Below, piece after piece: positions 13,149-24,006 of a stretch of 64,000 nt of DNA. The notes beneath the pieces were generated by a model that worked only from the letters and a program-made list of their open reading frames with translations, was not told where the DNA came from and did no database searches. The stretch is from positions 62,001 through 126,000 of the forward strand of contig JASANG010001276.1 of NCBI GenBank assembly GCA_030248215.1. The letters are read 5' to 3'. A program made the translations under genes and the position numbers. Origin of the DNA: Enoplolaimus lenunculus (taxonomy: Eukaryota; Nematoda; Enoplea; Enoplida; Thoracostomopsidae). Every line of letters starts with the position of its first letter. The first letter of the stretch is position 1.

Positions 13149-15351
13149 GAACTGATCGTACGGATTATTTAATATAGTCTCAGTTTAAGATTTATGGGAT
13201 ACAATGCGAACAATTATCATCGCGATCGTTGGGGAATGGGACCTAGCGTGTCCGGCTATCGAGGAGGGTGGGCTGGACGGGGTGGCTTTTATCGCGGAGG
13301 TCGAGGTTCGTGTCAGCAATATTGCATATAATCGTTTTACCTCAAAGCTATAATATCCTGTTCAGTTTTGACTTTGGATATCTTTAGTTTTAGCACGTTT
13401 GTTTGCAGGTTAAAATGTGTAAGCCGTAACATGTGACAATTCTTGCTGCATACTGTAGTGACCCGAATTAGAGGAGGACTCCCTGTTATTCGGTTACCGA
13501 CTGTTATTCATTTTTAACCCACCTTTTGTTACTGATTTATATCCGATATTGCAACTATCCGTTGAATTAAACGTTTGTTTGTTTTGTATCAAAACCTTTA
13601 GTGAAATGCAAGGTTATACTTAAGAATGCACTTTCAAAACTGAAGTATGCGTTAAAGTTTCGCGCTCAACTTTAAAAGTTGTTGCCTGATAGAAAGCAAT
13701 TATTTAACGAAATGCAAAAAGCTCAATTGTTTAATTTTTAATGCAATGTAATGTTTATAGGTGGGCGAAATACTTTAAAAATTCCAAGCGAAGATTTCGA
13801 TTTCGAACAAGCAAATAAAAAATGGGAAGAAACGTTGAAGGAGACTGGAGAAGATTTGGAGAAATTGAAAATCTCAGCAACAAAAGGTGTTTCTTGTATT
13901 GATTCTATCCATTCATCATGCTATAATATTTCATTTGCACGTGTGAACGCATATGCAAGTCGCTTGAAATTCTTGCTCCTGCATTTTGATATAATTCGAA
14001 AATTGTGTTGCTGAGCGCTTCTTGAATAGATTCAGAATTTGAATTTATTCTAGAAGCTCGAATTAATTCGAATATCAAATTTGTTTGACATTTCGCAGAC
14101 AGAAATTGTTTTGGTCTGAAAGAGTTTTAATTAAAGAAATTTCGATTAAAATCTTGTTTGCGAGTGTATGTTCCTTTCAGCTGCAATCCATTCATGATAA
14201 ATGTACGCCAAGAATTAGTTCATAGCTGTGAGCTGGGTAGCAACAAAGGTTCGGATTCGGATTCGGCAAAAATTTGTGGTTTCGATTCGATTGAAAAAGC
14301 CGAATCCAACAATGTTCGACAATATGTTGTTTCATTTTTAAGCAATAAATGTTTTAAATTGATTGTTGTACACATCAATATTTTCCGTTTCAGATAAATC
14401 CCCGAACTGAGGTCATGCATGAAATATCTTAACGTTTAAAAGTTATGCGGCTGGAATTACGTTGATATTTTGAAACAAATTATAGATATATCTGAAATTT
14501 GTAACATGCAATATTCGGACTCGGACTCCTCAAATTAGCAATGGATTCGGATTCGGTGCCACTATGGATGCGAGTTGTCCCTGCAAAAGTTTGCATGTGT
14601 GAATACCGCTTATTTGTCTTTGTTAGAAGGTGAAAGCGGTGGTGTAACAAAACCGAATGGTGATTCTGGAAACGAAACACAAGGAACAAACGACACTGAA
14701 GGTTCATGCGGGGAAGACCAAGACCCGACGTTTTACAACAAGTCAACTTCTTTCTTCGATCGCATTTCATGCGAAGCAACCGAACGTGAACAAGGGTATG
14801 TTTCCGTTGTTACAGCCATGCAGCACTTTGTTTTAAGCCGGAGTTAAACACGATAATATTTATTGCAATACTTGGTTATCGAATTGTTTTGAAGACGGTA
14901 ATTACTTTCGCTACATTCCGACACATACTTGATTATTGATGACAGTTACCTTTTATCCGAAATCTTATGTTTTTACTTATATATCATTTTGAGATTAGTT
15001 CCTGGTGGCTTACACCATGAGAACATAATACATTTAAGGTAGCCGATTTATGTAAGCTGTGTCAATATTAGATTTAATGTTTGTGAATAGTAAAGTCACT
15101 GACTTTTTATTTCATGTTTCAGCAAACAAAGTGGAATGTCACGGCGGCATGAGCGACAACTAAACACGGAAACGTTCGGTCAAGCAAGTGTGCAACGCAG
15201 CTATCATCGTGGCCGTGGAATGGGCGGGTATCATCGTGGAACTGGGGGCATGGGCATGCGCGGAGGGGGAATGGGCATTTCTGGTGGAGTAATGGGAAGA
15301 AATAATATGGGAGGGGGTGGTCGTAGTGGTGGCCCATGGCGTACGAATTAA
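5196..15351 (+). CDS. car-1/LSM14: LSM14/CAR-1-type RNA granule protein, 10 exons
   Basis: Coding exons: 5196-5319, 6437-6624, 7029-7062, 7869-8312, 9971-10066, 12097-12334, 13184-13305, 13761-13886, 14627-14795 and 15123-15351. All joins keep phase and give 589 codons. Residues 2-80 form an LSm domain ([20 protein letters not shown], then a [14 protein letters not shown] block). The FDF box is at 423-430 (IPSEDFDF), the FFD box at 493-507 ([15 protein letters not shown]) and the TFG box at 525-533 (RQLNTETFG). Gly/Gln-rich linkers and RGG repeats lie at about 390-415 and the C-terminus. This order is diagnostic of the Scd6/Tral/LSM14 family, which binds mRNA and the DDX6 helicase in P-bodies and germ granules and represses translation. 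Exon 5 has an in-frame alternative acceptor at 9923 that adds 16 codons. Introns hold several MITEs. Family assignment is near certain; exons 5 and 7 have the least certain borders. Confidence 0.93.
11247..11283. repeat. Perfect 18-bp inverted repeat in LSM14 intron 5
   Basis: TATGTGCTTCACACATTT is followed, after a single G, by its exact reverse complement. The 37-base unit would form a near-loopless cruciform or a strong RNA hairpin. It may be the centre of an old palindromic transposon, but no matching outer ends were found. Confidence 0.75.
11530..11633. mobile_element. hAT-type MITE remnant in LSM14 intron 5
   Basis: Repeats of CGGTATCGGC, ATCGGTAA and GCCGATTA in both orientations end at 11632 with CGGAACATCCCTA, which reads TAGGGATGTTCCG on the minus strand. 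This is one of several TAGnGnTGT termini in the window with self-complementary inner repeats. Confidence 0.45.
12430..12889. mobile_element. hAT-like MITE family G with 31-bp internal repeats
   Basis: The ends CTGGGTGCAACGGGAA and TTCCCGTTGCACCCAG are perfect inverted repeats. The flanks TTATATTG and ATATATAG agree at 6 of 8 positions, compatible with an old 8-bp target duplication as made by hAT elements. Positions 12459-12585 hold about four copies of a 31-base unit built on ACCGGAATTTGAAAAAATT. The element lies in LSM14 intron 6 and has no coding capacity. Confidence 0.8.
13091..13148. repeat. (ATT)n microsatellite
   Basis: An uninterrupted run of ATT trinucleotides of about 58 bases in LSM14 intron 6, 36 bases upstream of exon 7. 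Confidence 0.95.
13451..13700 (+). mobile_element. Partial MITE family D in LSM14 intron 7
   Basis: Starts with TACTGTAGTGACCCGAAT and follows the D consensus (GAGGACTCC, TTATTCGGTTACCGACTG, GTTGAATTAAACGTTTG). The right half with TTATTCGGGTCACTACAGTA is missing. It ends about 60 bases before exon 8. Confidence 0.7.
14233..14626. repeat. TTCGGA-rich repeat and an M-family end next to exon 9
   Basis: GGTTCGGATTCGGATTCGG at about 14248 and ATTCGGACTCGGACTCC plus GGATTCGGATTCGGTGCC at 14511-14565 bracket a stretch with loose inverted symmetry, probably a degenerate MITE. Right after it, 14583-14612 (TTTGCATGTGTGAATACCGC) resembles the right end of MITE family M (52727-53003). It sits only about 15 bases before the exon 9 acceptor. 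Confidence 0.4.
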
Positions 15352-16530
15352 AGGTTTCGGCTGGGATCAGGATGAGCATTGTTTTGTTAGAATAACATTT
15401 GAGTAGTTGTGTCGCAACGCAATGCAGTATACTTGATGGCTGATGTGTACGGATATTGCCCTGCTGATGAAGTGATGTACAAAAGTTTTAATGCCGTTTC
15501 AACAAAAATCTTGGATGCGCCTTGGGTCATCAGGTTAGTGTGACGAATTATTTTTATTTAAAGCATGAATAACAATGAAATGGTTTGTGTAATTTAGCCA
15601 GTTCGTTGAGGTCGTTCACATTATCTGCTGCTATTGTTTGACAATATGTCGCGCTAAACTGCGATGTTTAATGTCATTTAACTGCGTTTTCTGATAATTT
15701 GGGTATTGAGAAATTTGTTGCGAGTTTGCCGTGAATGTTTTCTGTGTTCAGATCTTGTTATTCTATTTAAACTATGTTTAAATTTTGTATTTAGGTTGTC
15801 GTCACTTGTTCAAGTATAGCATCTCATTCTACAGCAAGGCTACGTTCTTTTGCAACTCCGGATGGTCAGTCTCACTTGTTCCCAAGCCCATTTTATGTTT
15901 ATGTATTTTATTTCGTTATGTTGGATTAAAACGAAGACGCGTGCCACGACTCAATGCTATCTTGTAGAATATTATGCTTGCATAAAGTAAAAGCTTGATC
16001 GCAGAGGCATTGGGATATTTTTGCAACATCATGTTATATAGTGTAAAACCTGTTCGATGTGCCTGTAAAACGCGCAGTTTGTTTAAAATTTTAACATAGT
16101 TGGCCTTTTAATTAAATTAACGCGAAATGCTTCTGCAGTCTTTGCTAATGTATGTACGCCATTTGAAGCTGTAGCAAATAATGTATTTCATAGTTTTATG
16201 ACGAATAATATGAATTTTTTCATATGTAGCGATAGTGTACTGACAAAATTTAAATTTTTTCGAATGTATACTCGATTGTTTTTTATATCTACGTATTTTG
16301 TGGTAATATCAGTGGGCGAATTTTATCTGCAATATACCTACGATTTTGCATCGGTAAGCCGGTTTCATACAACGGTATCAGTAATAGTAATTTTCAGATT
16401 TTCTGCACAAGCACTTTAAATTTTCTGTGAGTTTAACTTAAAAACAGTAATTATGTAGTGTCGCTGTCACGTTACCATTGGTGCACTCCGCACATTACAG
16501 GTCCCTGCTGCAATAAATTTCAGTCGTTTG
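15352..16530 (+). other. Probable LSM14 3' UTR
   Basis: No transposon or second gene is seen directly after the LSM14 stop. AATAAA at 16512-16517 is a candidate poly(A) signal. If used, the 3' UTR would exceed 1.1 kb, which is plausible for a regulated germline mRNA but is inferred only from the signal. Confidence 0.3.
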
Positions 16531-18254
16531 TCGGCACACAGTATCAAACAAACCAATCAATTTCAACCAGATTTTAAGCTAGTAATAGACATTGCCACAC
16601 TTTGTCATCAATTTACTCGGATGTTATTTGTTTGGGAAAACAATGGAAAAAGGTGCCCACAACTGTTTAAATTTCCGATCAGGCAGTGCAAATCTCAACG
16701 TTTGCAGTTCAAGCGTGCCGAGTGCCGATTATATCCTGATGCGTTTTTGATCGCTGGTTGCAAAATTTCGCATGCATCTCTAGGAATGAACGTAATGGCG
16801 GTGAGATGTGCATGCATATTTAAATTATTTACAAAACATTGTTTAAGCAATCAGCATGCGCTCTATATTGAACGTCTGGCTTTGAAAATCATGCTGTATC
16901 TACATTCACTATGTTCATAATATGTGCCGATAATTTATATATATACCGTATGCCGCTAAAAGTGGTTATTCTTGATTTTAAATTGATATCTTTTTGAACG
17001 CTTTTGTTATTCTATCTCTTGGTTGTCAAATTTTCGTTCTTCAGAACGTTTTTCGAAATGAAAGCTTCGCCAGGAATAAGTACGTTCAGTGGAGTAAGCT
17101 TAAGCTTTGCACCAGTTTTTTGCTTAGACGTAGGTATACGTTTATCATTTATGCTTAGGTTTAAGAATATAAATGATAAACACAGCGGCACCTAAATATC
17201 AAAGATATACGATACTACATTTTCAGCGGTTTATTTTTTCTTTATAACTATTTAGCGTCGGAGCTTGTGTGCTAAGTCGAGTAACGTAAAAATTGACTCT
17301 GTGCTGTTATAGCACATTTGTGCAGCCAGTTAGTATGCTCCAGTCCGGCAACTTTGCTCAACGGCACCTCGCCACCCACTGCGCCGAAAGTACGGCTACA
17401 GTTTCGGCCGCCAATGGAAGCGTTACTCGTAGTTTCGCTCACTAGAGGCAATACCAATGGTCTGTTGTACGACCTGTTAAGAAGGAAGATTTATTGTTAC
17501 CTTTGCACACAAGTTCTGCCGAAATCGGTGTTTATAAACAACAACATTGGCTAAATGCCTTTTCAACGTCGCAGTGATTTAAGTATTAGGCAATTATACA
17601 ACTAGTAAATTTACTCAGAAAAAGGTACTAACAATTTAACAAGTAAACCATAAGGGTTTTGGAAAGGGACAAGACAGAGTCCAAAGCTATATACATTACT
17701 ATAAAAAACGGTAAATTCTTTGATAGAACGGACAGCGCCAGCTAAACTCAGCATCTTTAATATTGAACAACAATTACCCTTTGGAATATGTACAGCGGTG
17801 AAATAGTAGTCACGGCAGCGCAGTGGCACTTTTAATAACCAATATTTTAGAATAACTCTTGATATATAAATGGCTAATGTTAACACCGAGGTGAAAAGAG
17901 TTCGATTGAAAATTCGGTTTAAAAATCTGAAACTCAAAATTGTACTAAGTTGTATAGGTAGTGGTGATATTTGATTTTCAGGCAAAATATAGCTTGTTTA
18001 ATTGAAGGATTTGTTTTCAACGTTGTTTGGTTTCGTAGCATTCTTTGATGCTTCGACCTTTATTTTTGTTCGCGTGTTCGTTCGTATATATCTTTTATAC
18101 ATTATTGCGTATACGTATCCTAAATTTGTTTTGGTAATGGAGTAAAACTGAGCAGTTGTTTCTGAGTACGAGTTTTAGAGTTTTATGGTCACGGTGAACC
18201 TTTAAAGATCAAGTCTGTCAGGCGCTGGAAGTGGAGGCAGGTATGGGGCACGGC
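16531..18254. other. Stretch without a recognised feature
   Basis: A 130-codon frame (16528-16920, plus) and a 124-codon frame (17611-17985, minus) are open, but their residue composition is unremarkable, no family motif is visible, and no convincing splice sites link them to other frames. I see no repeat family here either. Confidence 0.4.
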
Positions 18255-18752
18255 CAGGGTGAAACCGGAGATATGCCTCCAGCTCCGGCAGAATATCGGC
18301 CTTAGGAGGGACCTTAGCAGCGGCGCGCGCGGCGTCCAGCGACTGATAAGTCCGGTGTTTAATACTAAGAAAAGCATATGGCCATTTACTAGGGTAAGGA
18401 AGATTGTACACACTAGGTACATAGGTGAGGTGCAGGGAACAACTCGAAGTGGTGCTCCGGCAGACTCGGCCTCCAGTTCCGATAGGATTTTTTCGGTCGC
18501 AAAATTTTGCATAGTTGCCAAATTTATCTAGTTAGCGCGTTTCGTGTTAGTTTTGTCATAATTTTTAGAAGGAAATTTTCGAAATTTCGCAGAAAATTAG
18601 CGTAAAAGCCAAGCAACTTAAAACAACGTATTGCAGATATTGGCTAAAGTTTACTAATTAACCAACATTTTCACAACCTAATTTCGCCTCACCTCCGGCT
18701 CCGGCAAGGTTCGGTTACCTCCAGCTCCGGTATTTTCCACCAATTGCACCCT
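18255..18752. mobile_element. CCGGAGCC-rich hAT-like MITE, family H copy 1
   Basis: CAGGGTGAAACCGGAG at the left and CCAATTGCACCCTTTT at the right match the CAGGGTGCAAC-type ends of this family. Subterminal CCTCCGGCTCCGG repeats flank an AT-rich core (GCAGAAAATTAGCGTAAAA). The core recurs at 42100-42290 in the same orientation and at 21150-21300 inverted. Confidence 0.6.
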
Positions 18753-19481
18753 TTTTACGGCACGTCCCTCTCCCAATGCCCAGAATTCGTAATTTTTTCG
18801 CAGGATTTATAAAATATATCTGAAAATTTCGCGCCAAAAATTACATTTGCATGAGCATTTATGCTTTTGTTACTTTATCAAGCGTTGTTAATTTGGATGC
18901 ACAGCTCCGGTTCTCTGGTGAAATTTCCCGCTATTTCGTATAAAACCAGTGAAACATTTGTGACTCTGATTTATACAACCAAGAGCGGTAATGTAAAAGT
19001 GTGCAGATTTGATATTTTGGTCATGGTTTCCTGGGTTCGTTCAGTTGACAAACCCTCCTAAAAAGCGTAAGTCCAAGTCCAATTTTAAGCCTACGCGTTG
19101 GCCAAGGCGTAAACCTAACCGTCAGGGTGTGACTAGATAGCAGACATACGTTTCTGGAAAAAATCGGTATTCGTCTGCGTTAGAAATGCGGGAAATTGCG
19201 TTATTCTTTTACGCTCAAAATTAGTTATAAATCACGTATTTATCGCGCAATTTTTCATAAAACGTTTGCTGCAATTTTTGATATGACATAAAATTACAAA
19301 ATTCATTCAAAATCTTAAAAATTACGGTGCATCCGCCATTTTCTTGAAAATTTTAAAGCCCGGTGGATATATATCTGCACGTTTCAGTTATGTTTGCAGA
19401 AAATTAAATTAATTTTGAAACTTTGGCATATGTAAAAAATAAGGGGTGGAACTTTTTCTGCAGGACTGCATTACAGTATAA
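18753..19481. other. Stretch without a recognised feature
   Basis: AT-rich sequence with no supported gene, inverted-repeat element or RNA gene. Short open frames lack motifs. Confidence 0.35.
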
Positions 19482-19900
19482 CCTTAACCCTTTTGGCCCA
19501 TGTATGGAACAGGGCCCGGAACAGTAGTTTAAGCATATTCCTAAGCCTAAACCTAAGCCGAAGCCTAATCCTAAACAAAAAAATTAGCCGAAAGCATAAA
19601 CTGACTCTACCATAGCCCCTCCGGAAAACGATCCGACCCTGTTTTATATACTTGCCACCCTTTTTAACATGAATATTTTCTGTTTCATCTGAGACTAATT
19701 CAATACTAGGATTCGAACCTCGGAGACTGTAGTGGAAGGTGGTTACCATCACTACTCGCTCAGCTATAGGAGCTTGACACTTCAACACGAGGGGGCTCTC
19801 ACATCTTGTGAAGAATTTATACTGCATATATGCGGAGCAATAATTATGCAATGTATATATTGTGCAATATTTTACTATACTATTGCGATGAGTGGTTATG
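19482..19900 (-). mobile_element. tRNA-like MITE family J, interrupted by a C element
   Basis: TTAACCCTTTT at 19484-19494 and ACCCTTTTTAACATGAATA at 19657 are the two halves of one J-family end, split by a family C insertion. Inside, on the minus strand, is the J-family tRNA-like block with an A-box-like TAGCTGAGCGAGTAGTG and a B-box-like GGTTCGAATCC (19705-19775). The far end near 19895 is degraded. Confidence 0.6.
19495..19656 (+). mobile_element. TTAGGC-bearing MITE, family C copy 1
   Basis: Begins GGCCCATGTATGGAACAGG, carries CCTAAGCCTAAACCTAAGCC (minus-strand TTAGGC units) and ends with the inverted terminus. It is flanked on both sides by ACCCTTTT, a perfect 8-bp target duplication, inside the end of a J-family element. 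Confidence 0.88.
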
Positions 19901-20095
19901 AGGCAACTCTATGTGGGAAGGGGACCCACCGAAAACAGCCTCGAAACCGTCCCGATCAACCCTGCAAAAAATAGCTGCAGACTGCAGGGATATGCTATTG
20001 CACTCGGAGCCTATTTGCTGTTCCGTGGAGTAACGGACCCCTTTCAGAACATGTGGCGGTATGCCTTGCGATACCAATTATGGATGGGTACCGCG

Positions 20096-20230
20096 CAGGG
20101 TGGAACTGGAGGTGAAAAATACCAAGACCAGAGCCACAGGTCAACAAAATATGCCACAACCGGAGATCTACAAAATCTGCCAAAGCCGGAGCTGAAGCCA
20201 CTGGCGAGGCAAAACGTTTAATTCGCTAAT
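20096..20230 (+). mobile_element. Fragment of MITE family H
   Basis: CAGGGTGGAACTGGAGGTG and following AAAAATACC match one H-family end, then degraded CCGGAGC units follow. A further CCTCCGGCAGC piece lies at 20628, beyond the A1 insertion, and may be the other end of the same copy. Confidence 0.45.
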
Positions 20231-20348
20231 TTTAATAGCAGATATTTTACATGTGTGGTTAAAAATGTTGGTTTACGCTTTTATTTTCAAAAATTTCCCA
20301 CCATTTTTCTTCGCAATTATTACAAAAGTTATTAACGCCAAACGCATT

Positions 20349-20558
20349 GGCCAATGTAAAGAACAGGGGCGGAACAGTATTATAAGCATATTCGTAAGCC
20401 TAAACCTAAGCGTAAGCGTAAGCCTAAGCGAAAGAATGAGCATATTCCTAAACCTAAGCCAAAGCCTAAAGCCAAGCAAAAAAATAGTCTAAAGTTTTAA
20501 GATTACTCTATTTACAGTCACACAGAAAAACGTTCCGCCGCTAATCTTTACATGGCCC
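20349..20558 (+). mobile_element. TTAGGC-bearing MITE, family A copy 1
   Basis: Starts GGCCAATGTAAAGAACAGG and ends CTTTACATGGCCC. AACGCATT lies directly on both sides, a perfect 8-bp target duplication. The left half has a run of CCTAAGC/CGTAAGC units; the right half has the shared A/C motif AGTCTAAAG followed by ACTCTATTTACAG. About 210 bases, non-coding. Confidence 0.9.
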
Positions 20559-21072
20559 AACGCATTAAACAATACAATCTTTGTAAAACTGTATATAAAA
20601 GGTATCGCTACCCAAATTAACGTAACCTCCGGCAGCAATTCTACCGGATTTCGTAAGCGTGGCACTAAAGCTCCAAGTAACTGTTTAAAAATGAGATTTC
20701 CATATATTCAATTTTGAGCGCGAGATTAGTAGAGGAACGCATAAGAATTGTGACTATTCGTTGGGTTTCGAAATTTTGTTTATTGCGTAAACGCACTTTT
20801 ATAGGGGTTTATACGCTACAAAGCAGAACCACAGGAAACGCCACATAAGCAATCGAGCTTATAAATCTTTGAAATTGTACTAAGGACAATTCCAACATAT
20901 ACATTTTCCATCAATTAGCCCTTAGTTCTCAATTACTTTCTCCAGATCCATTCGCTTTAATGCATCGTTAGATTGTGCTAAAAATGACAGCAGATGATAG
21001 CATTTGCTTATAAAACTCCAATTTTTTAGATTTTCAAATTTAGTGATCTGAATTTTGTTCCAAAGTTGTGTG

Positions 21073-21404
21073 CAGGCTGCAACCGGAGGTGAAAAATACC
21101 GGAGCGGGAGCCGGAGCCGGAGATGAGGCGAAATTACGTAGTCAAAAAATGATGGTTAATTAGTTAGTTTTAGCCAATATATGCAATATGTTGTTGAGTT
21201 GTTTCGTTTTACGTTAATTTTCTGCGAAAATTCGGAAATTCTTTTCTTAAAATTGTGACAAAAGTAAAAGGAAATGCGCTAAACAGATAAATTTTGCTAA
21301 ATTATGCAAAACTTTACTACCGAAATTGCCGGAACCTCCGGCAAAAATTCTACAGAAGCCGGAGCCGGAGGCCGATGTTTTGCCGGAGCCGGAGCCGCAC
21401 ACCA
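21073..21404 (-). mobile_element. MITE family H copy 3, inverted
   Basis: CAGGCTGCAACCGGAGG with GTGAAAAATACCGGAGC begins the copy, and a run of GCCGGAGCCGGAG units closes it near 21404. The AT-rich core between 21130 and 21310 is the inverted counterpart of the cores at 18500-18690 and 42100-42290. Confidence 0.6.
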
Positions 21405-21839
21405 CAAAAAATATTTCTGAATTTATTCAGAAAAGTGTTTTCTCTGGCAAATCTGAAAAGTTATTCTGATATTTAAGACAATTTTTCTAAAAATATAACT
21501 GGAAAACGTTTATTTTCAAACTTTATTTCAAAACTTTTCTGAAATCTTTTCTGTTATAACAGAAACACTTTTCAAGAGCATCTTGCTAATAAAATTTCTT
21601 AAATGTAAGAAATTTTTTGTTAAACATCAGAAATATTAATTTGGAGTGTGGAGGCAGACCTACGGTTGTACCCAGTGGTGTAGGTATCAGGCTGTTTGCT
21701 CTTTCTGTTAGCACGGGTAAGTGTGAGTTTGAAAACTTCTTTGTTGCACCAGGTAACTCAAGAAATTAGAACCACACCAGTGCAATTTTAAAACACTAAC
21801 GCTACTACATTATCTGCTTTTCAACAATCTTCGGGTCTT

Positions 21840-22160
21840 GCAGTGGATTTCTATCCGACAACAATTACCGTCCGTATATCCAGTATGAAAAAATACACCC
21901 CATACATACCTTTCACTAAACAGCAATTCTTTCTTGCAAATGAATTTGTAAAAGCATTTTTGAATCACACAACGATTATTTTAGACTGACAACCGTGAAA
22001 GATTTCTACGACGATTACTGCGTATGGTTCTTACAGAAAATTTCTGATTTATTTTCAGTCGCATAAAACAACAAGAACGCAACCCATGCAGTATCTGCGA
22101 CCTTGAACGAAGCGCTGAAGAAGGTATCAAATATGGTTTCACTCTGTGATGTAAAGGTTA
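21840..22160 (+). other. Unassigned coding-like stretch
   Basis: Several neighbouring open pieces with ordered composition occur here: one of about 50 codons at 21842-21990 containing FTKQQFFLANEFVKAF, one containing FYDDYCVWFLQKISDLF, and one containing ATLNEALKKVSNMVSLCDVK before GTTAGT. Acceptor-like CTTGCAG and TTTTCAG sites lie nearby. I cannot name a family. It could be a decayed gene, part of a transposon gene, or chance. Confidence 0.2.
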
Positions 22161-22524
22161 GTTTGTAGCTTCGAAATCAATATAGTTTAATTTCAATTCT
22201 GTATTGATTGTTTTCATAAAATTGTGCAAACTAATACAGCAACGACAACGCAACGGTCCGCAATGTATGCAGTGATTTTAACCATTAAAAACATATCTGA
22301 GATAAAATTTTCTAGTAGCTTGGACGTTTTATAACGAAAGTTGTATATAAATGCAACCATAAGCAGTTTCAAATAGGGATTCAATTTTAATATTGATCAT
22401 GATGATAACAGTAGGCAACATTTCAGATTTCAGCTAAAAGTATTAGAATCGAAATCTAAACATGATTGAAAATATTGAATTGATGATGTCAGAATTTTTT
22501 AGCCTTTTCTAAAACAAGCAATTA

Positions 22525-22606
22525 CTGGCCGGCCGGCTGGTCGGCGGCCGGCCATCCGGCCAATATTTCTGGCCGGCCGGCCGGTTCCTGGCCGTATGCA
22601 CAACAC
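22525..22606. mobile_element. GGCCGGCC palindrome run with hAT-type end
   Basis: A GC-rich block of GGCCGGCC palindromes ends with GGCCGTATGCACAACACTAA, which on the minus strand reads TTAGTGTTGTGCATACGG. Bases 22607-22652 after it are an ATATATGT microsatellite. Composition contrasts sharply with the AT-rich flanks. Confidence 0.5.
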
Positions 22607-22718
22607 TAATATATATGTATATTACATACATACACATATATATGTATATATAAGTTATATGCCAGTTGTCAATGTTTCACTAACATTTCTCTACGATATT
22701 TTTTTGAAATTTTCAAAT

Positions 22719-23930
22719 TTAGAAATTTACAGATAAATATAGCGCTATTGTGCACAATATCCACGCAATTAAAACAAATGTTGAGCGCGCAGGAACCCCT
22801 GCTGCGTTCATAGTTATTTCAGCGTCTGAAAGTAGATTTGGCGCTACGGTTGTTGTTGAACTGAGCAAATCTCTTATCGGTTCACTTCCGTCATTGATAT
22901 TTTGCTGTTTTTGAGCATTGTTCTGTTGTTCCTGCACCGCTGAATTGTTGTGTTTAAAACTGCTTTGATAATCATTGTTAGTAGAAGAAGTTTGAGTATT
23001 TGGGCGAAACGTGCTGTTAAATACACCAACATTTGAGTTGACGCTAACATTTCCGGTTGCAGTTGTTCGTTCTTGCCAGGTAGAATTTTGCCTTGATTCA
23101 CTGTCAATTTCTGGTTTGCGAGCGACTGAACCAAATACCATAACTGCAGGATAGGTTGCTGATGCTGCAGTTGTCGTGGAATATTGATCCAACTGCTTGT
23201 TCGTAGAACCTTTGACGGTCGAGTTTCCACCACTGCTGAAGTCATTGTTCGACTTTGGTCTGTGATCGCTCAGAGAATTGTTAGTCGTGGCTACTAAGTC
23301 TTTGCCGCGATCAGAATTTAAGGCCATAGCTGATTTCAAGGTAGTACTAGCAGCACCGTGGATTGATAAACTCTGTTGCTGTGAAACCATAGGTTCAGCT
23401 GATGGCGCAACTTTGGGCCAATTTCCAACTTTAACTGAAAACTTAATGTCCGGTGGTTGTTTGGCGACCAAAGGTAAAGGAGTATAGCCAATTAACTTTT
23501 GAGGGGGCAACACATTAGCCGCTAGCGGATAAACGATGGGTTGTTGTACCGGAAACAATTGACGATCATACGACGAGTCGAAACGGTTATTGCTGTGTTG
23601 TCGACGTGGTTGTTCTGTATCGGACGCATCTTGCGGTTTGTTCGCATAATTGATTTCTTTGACTGCGTTAATTTCGAAATCGAACGCTGCTAAAAGGGCC
23701 AAATTAGGATTTGTTTGTTGTTGCAGTGGTTGCCTTTTTTCAGCTGTGTTAAAATATGGAGCACGAGTTTGTTGAGCAACTAGTCGATCAGTAACTGTAG
23801 GCGATATCCTGCGTATTGTTGTAGTGGTTGTAATTGCTGTGTTCGTTGTTGTTGTTGTCGTCGTCGTTGTCGTTGCTGCTGCTGCTGTTGTTGTTGTTGC
23901 TGTTGTTGTTGCTGTTGTTGCTGCTGCTGC

Positions 23931-24006
<76 letters not shown>

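Noticed and set aside
16528-16920. 130-codon plus-strand frame downstream of LSM14
   Set aside because: Longest frame in a gene-free stretch, but no motif, no conserved-looking pattern and no splice partners; could be part of the LSM14 3' UTR or chance.
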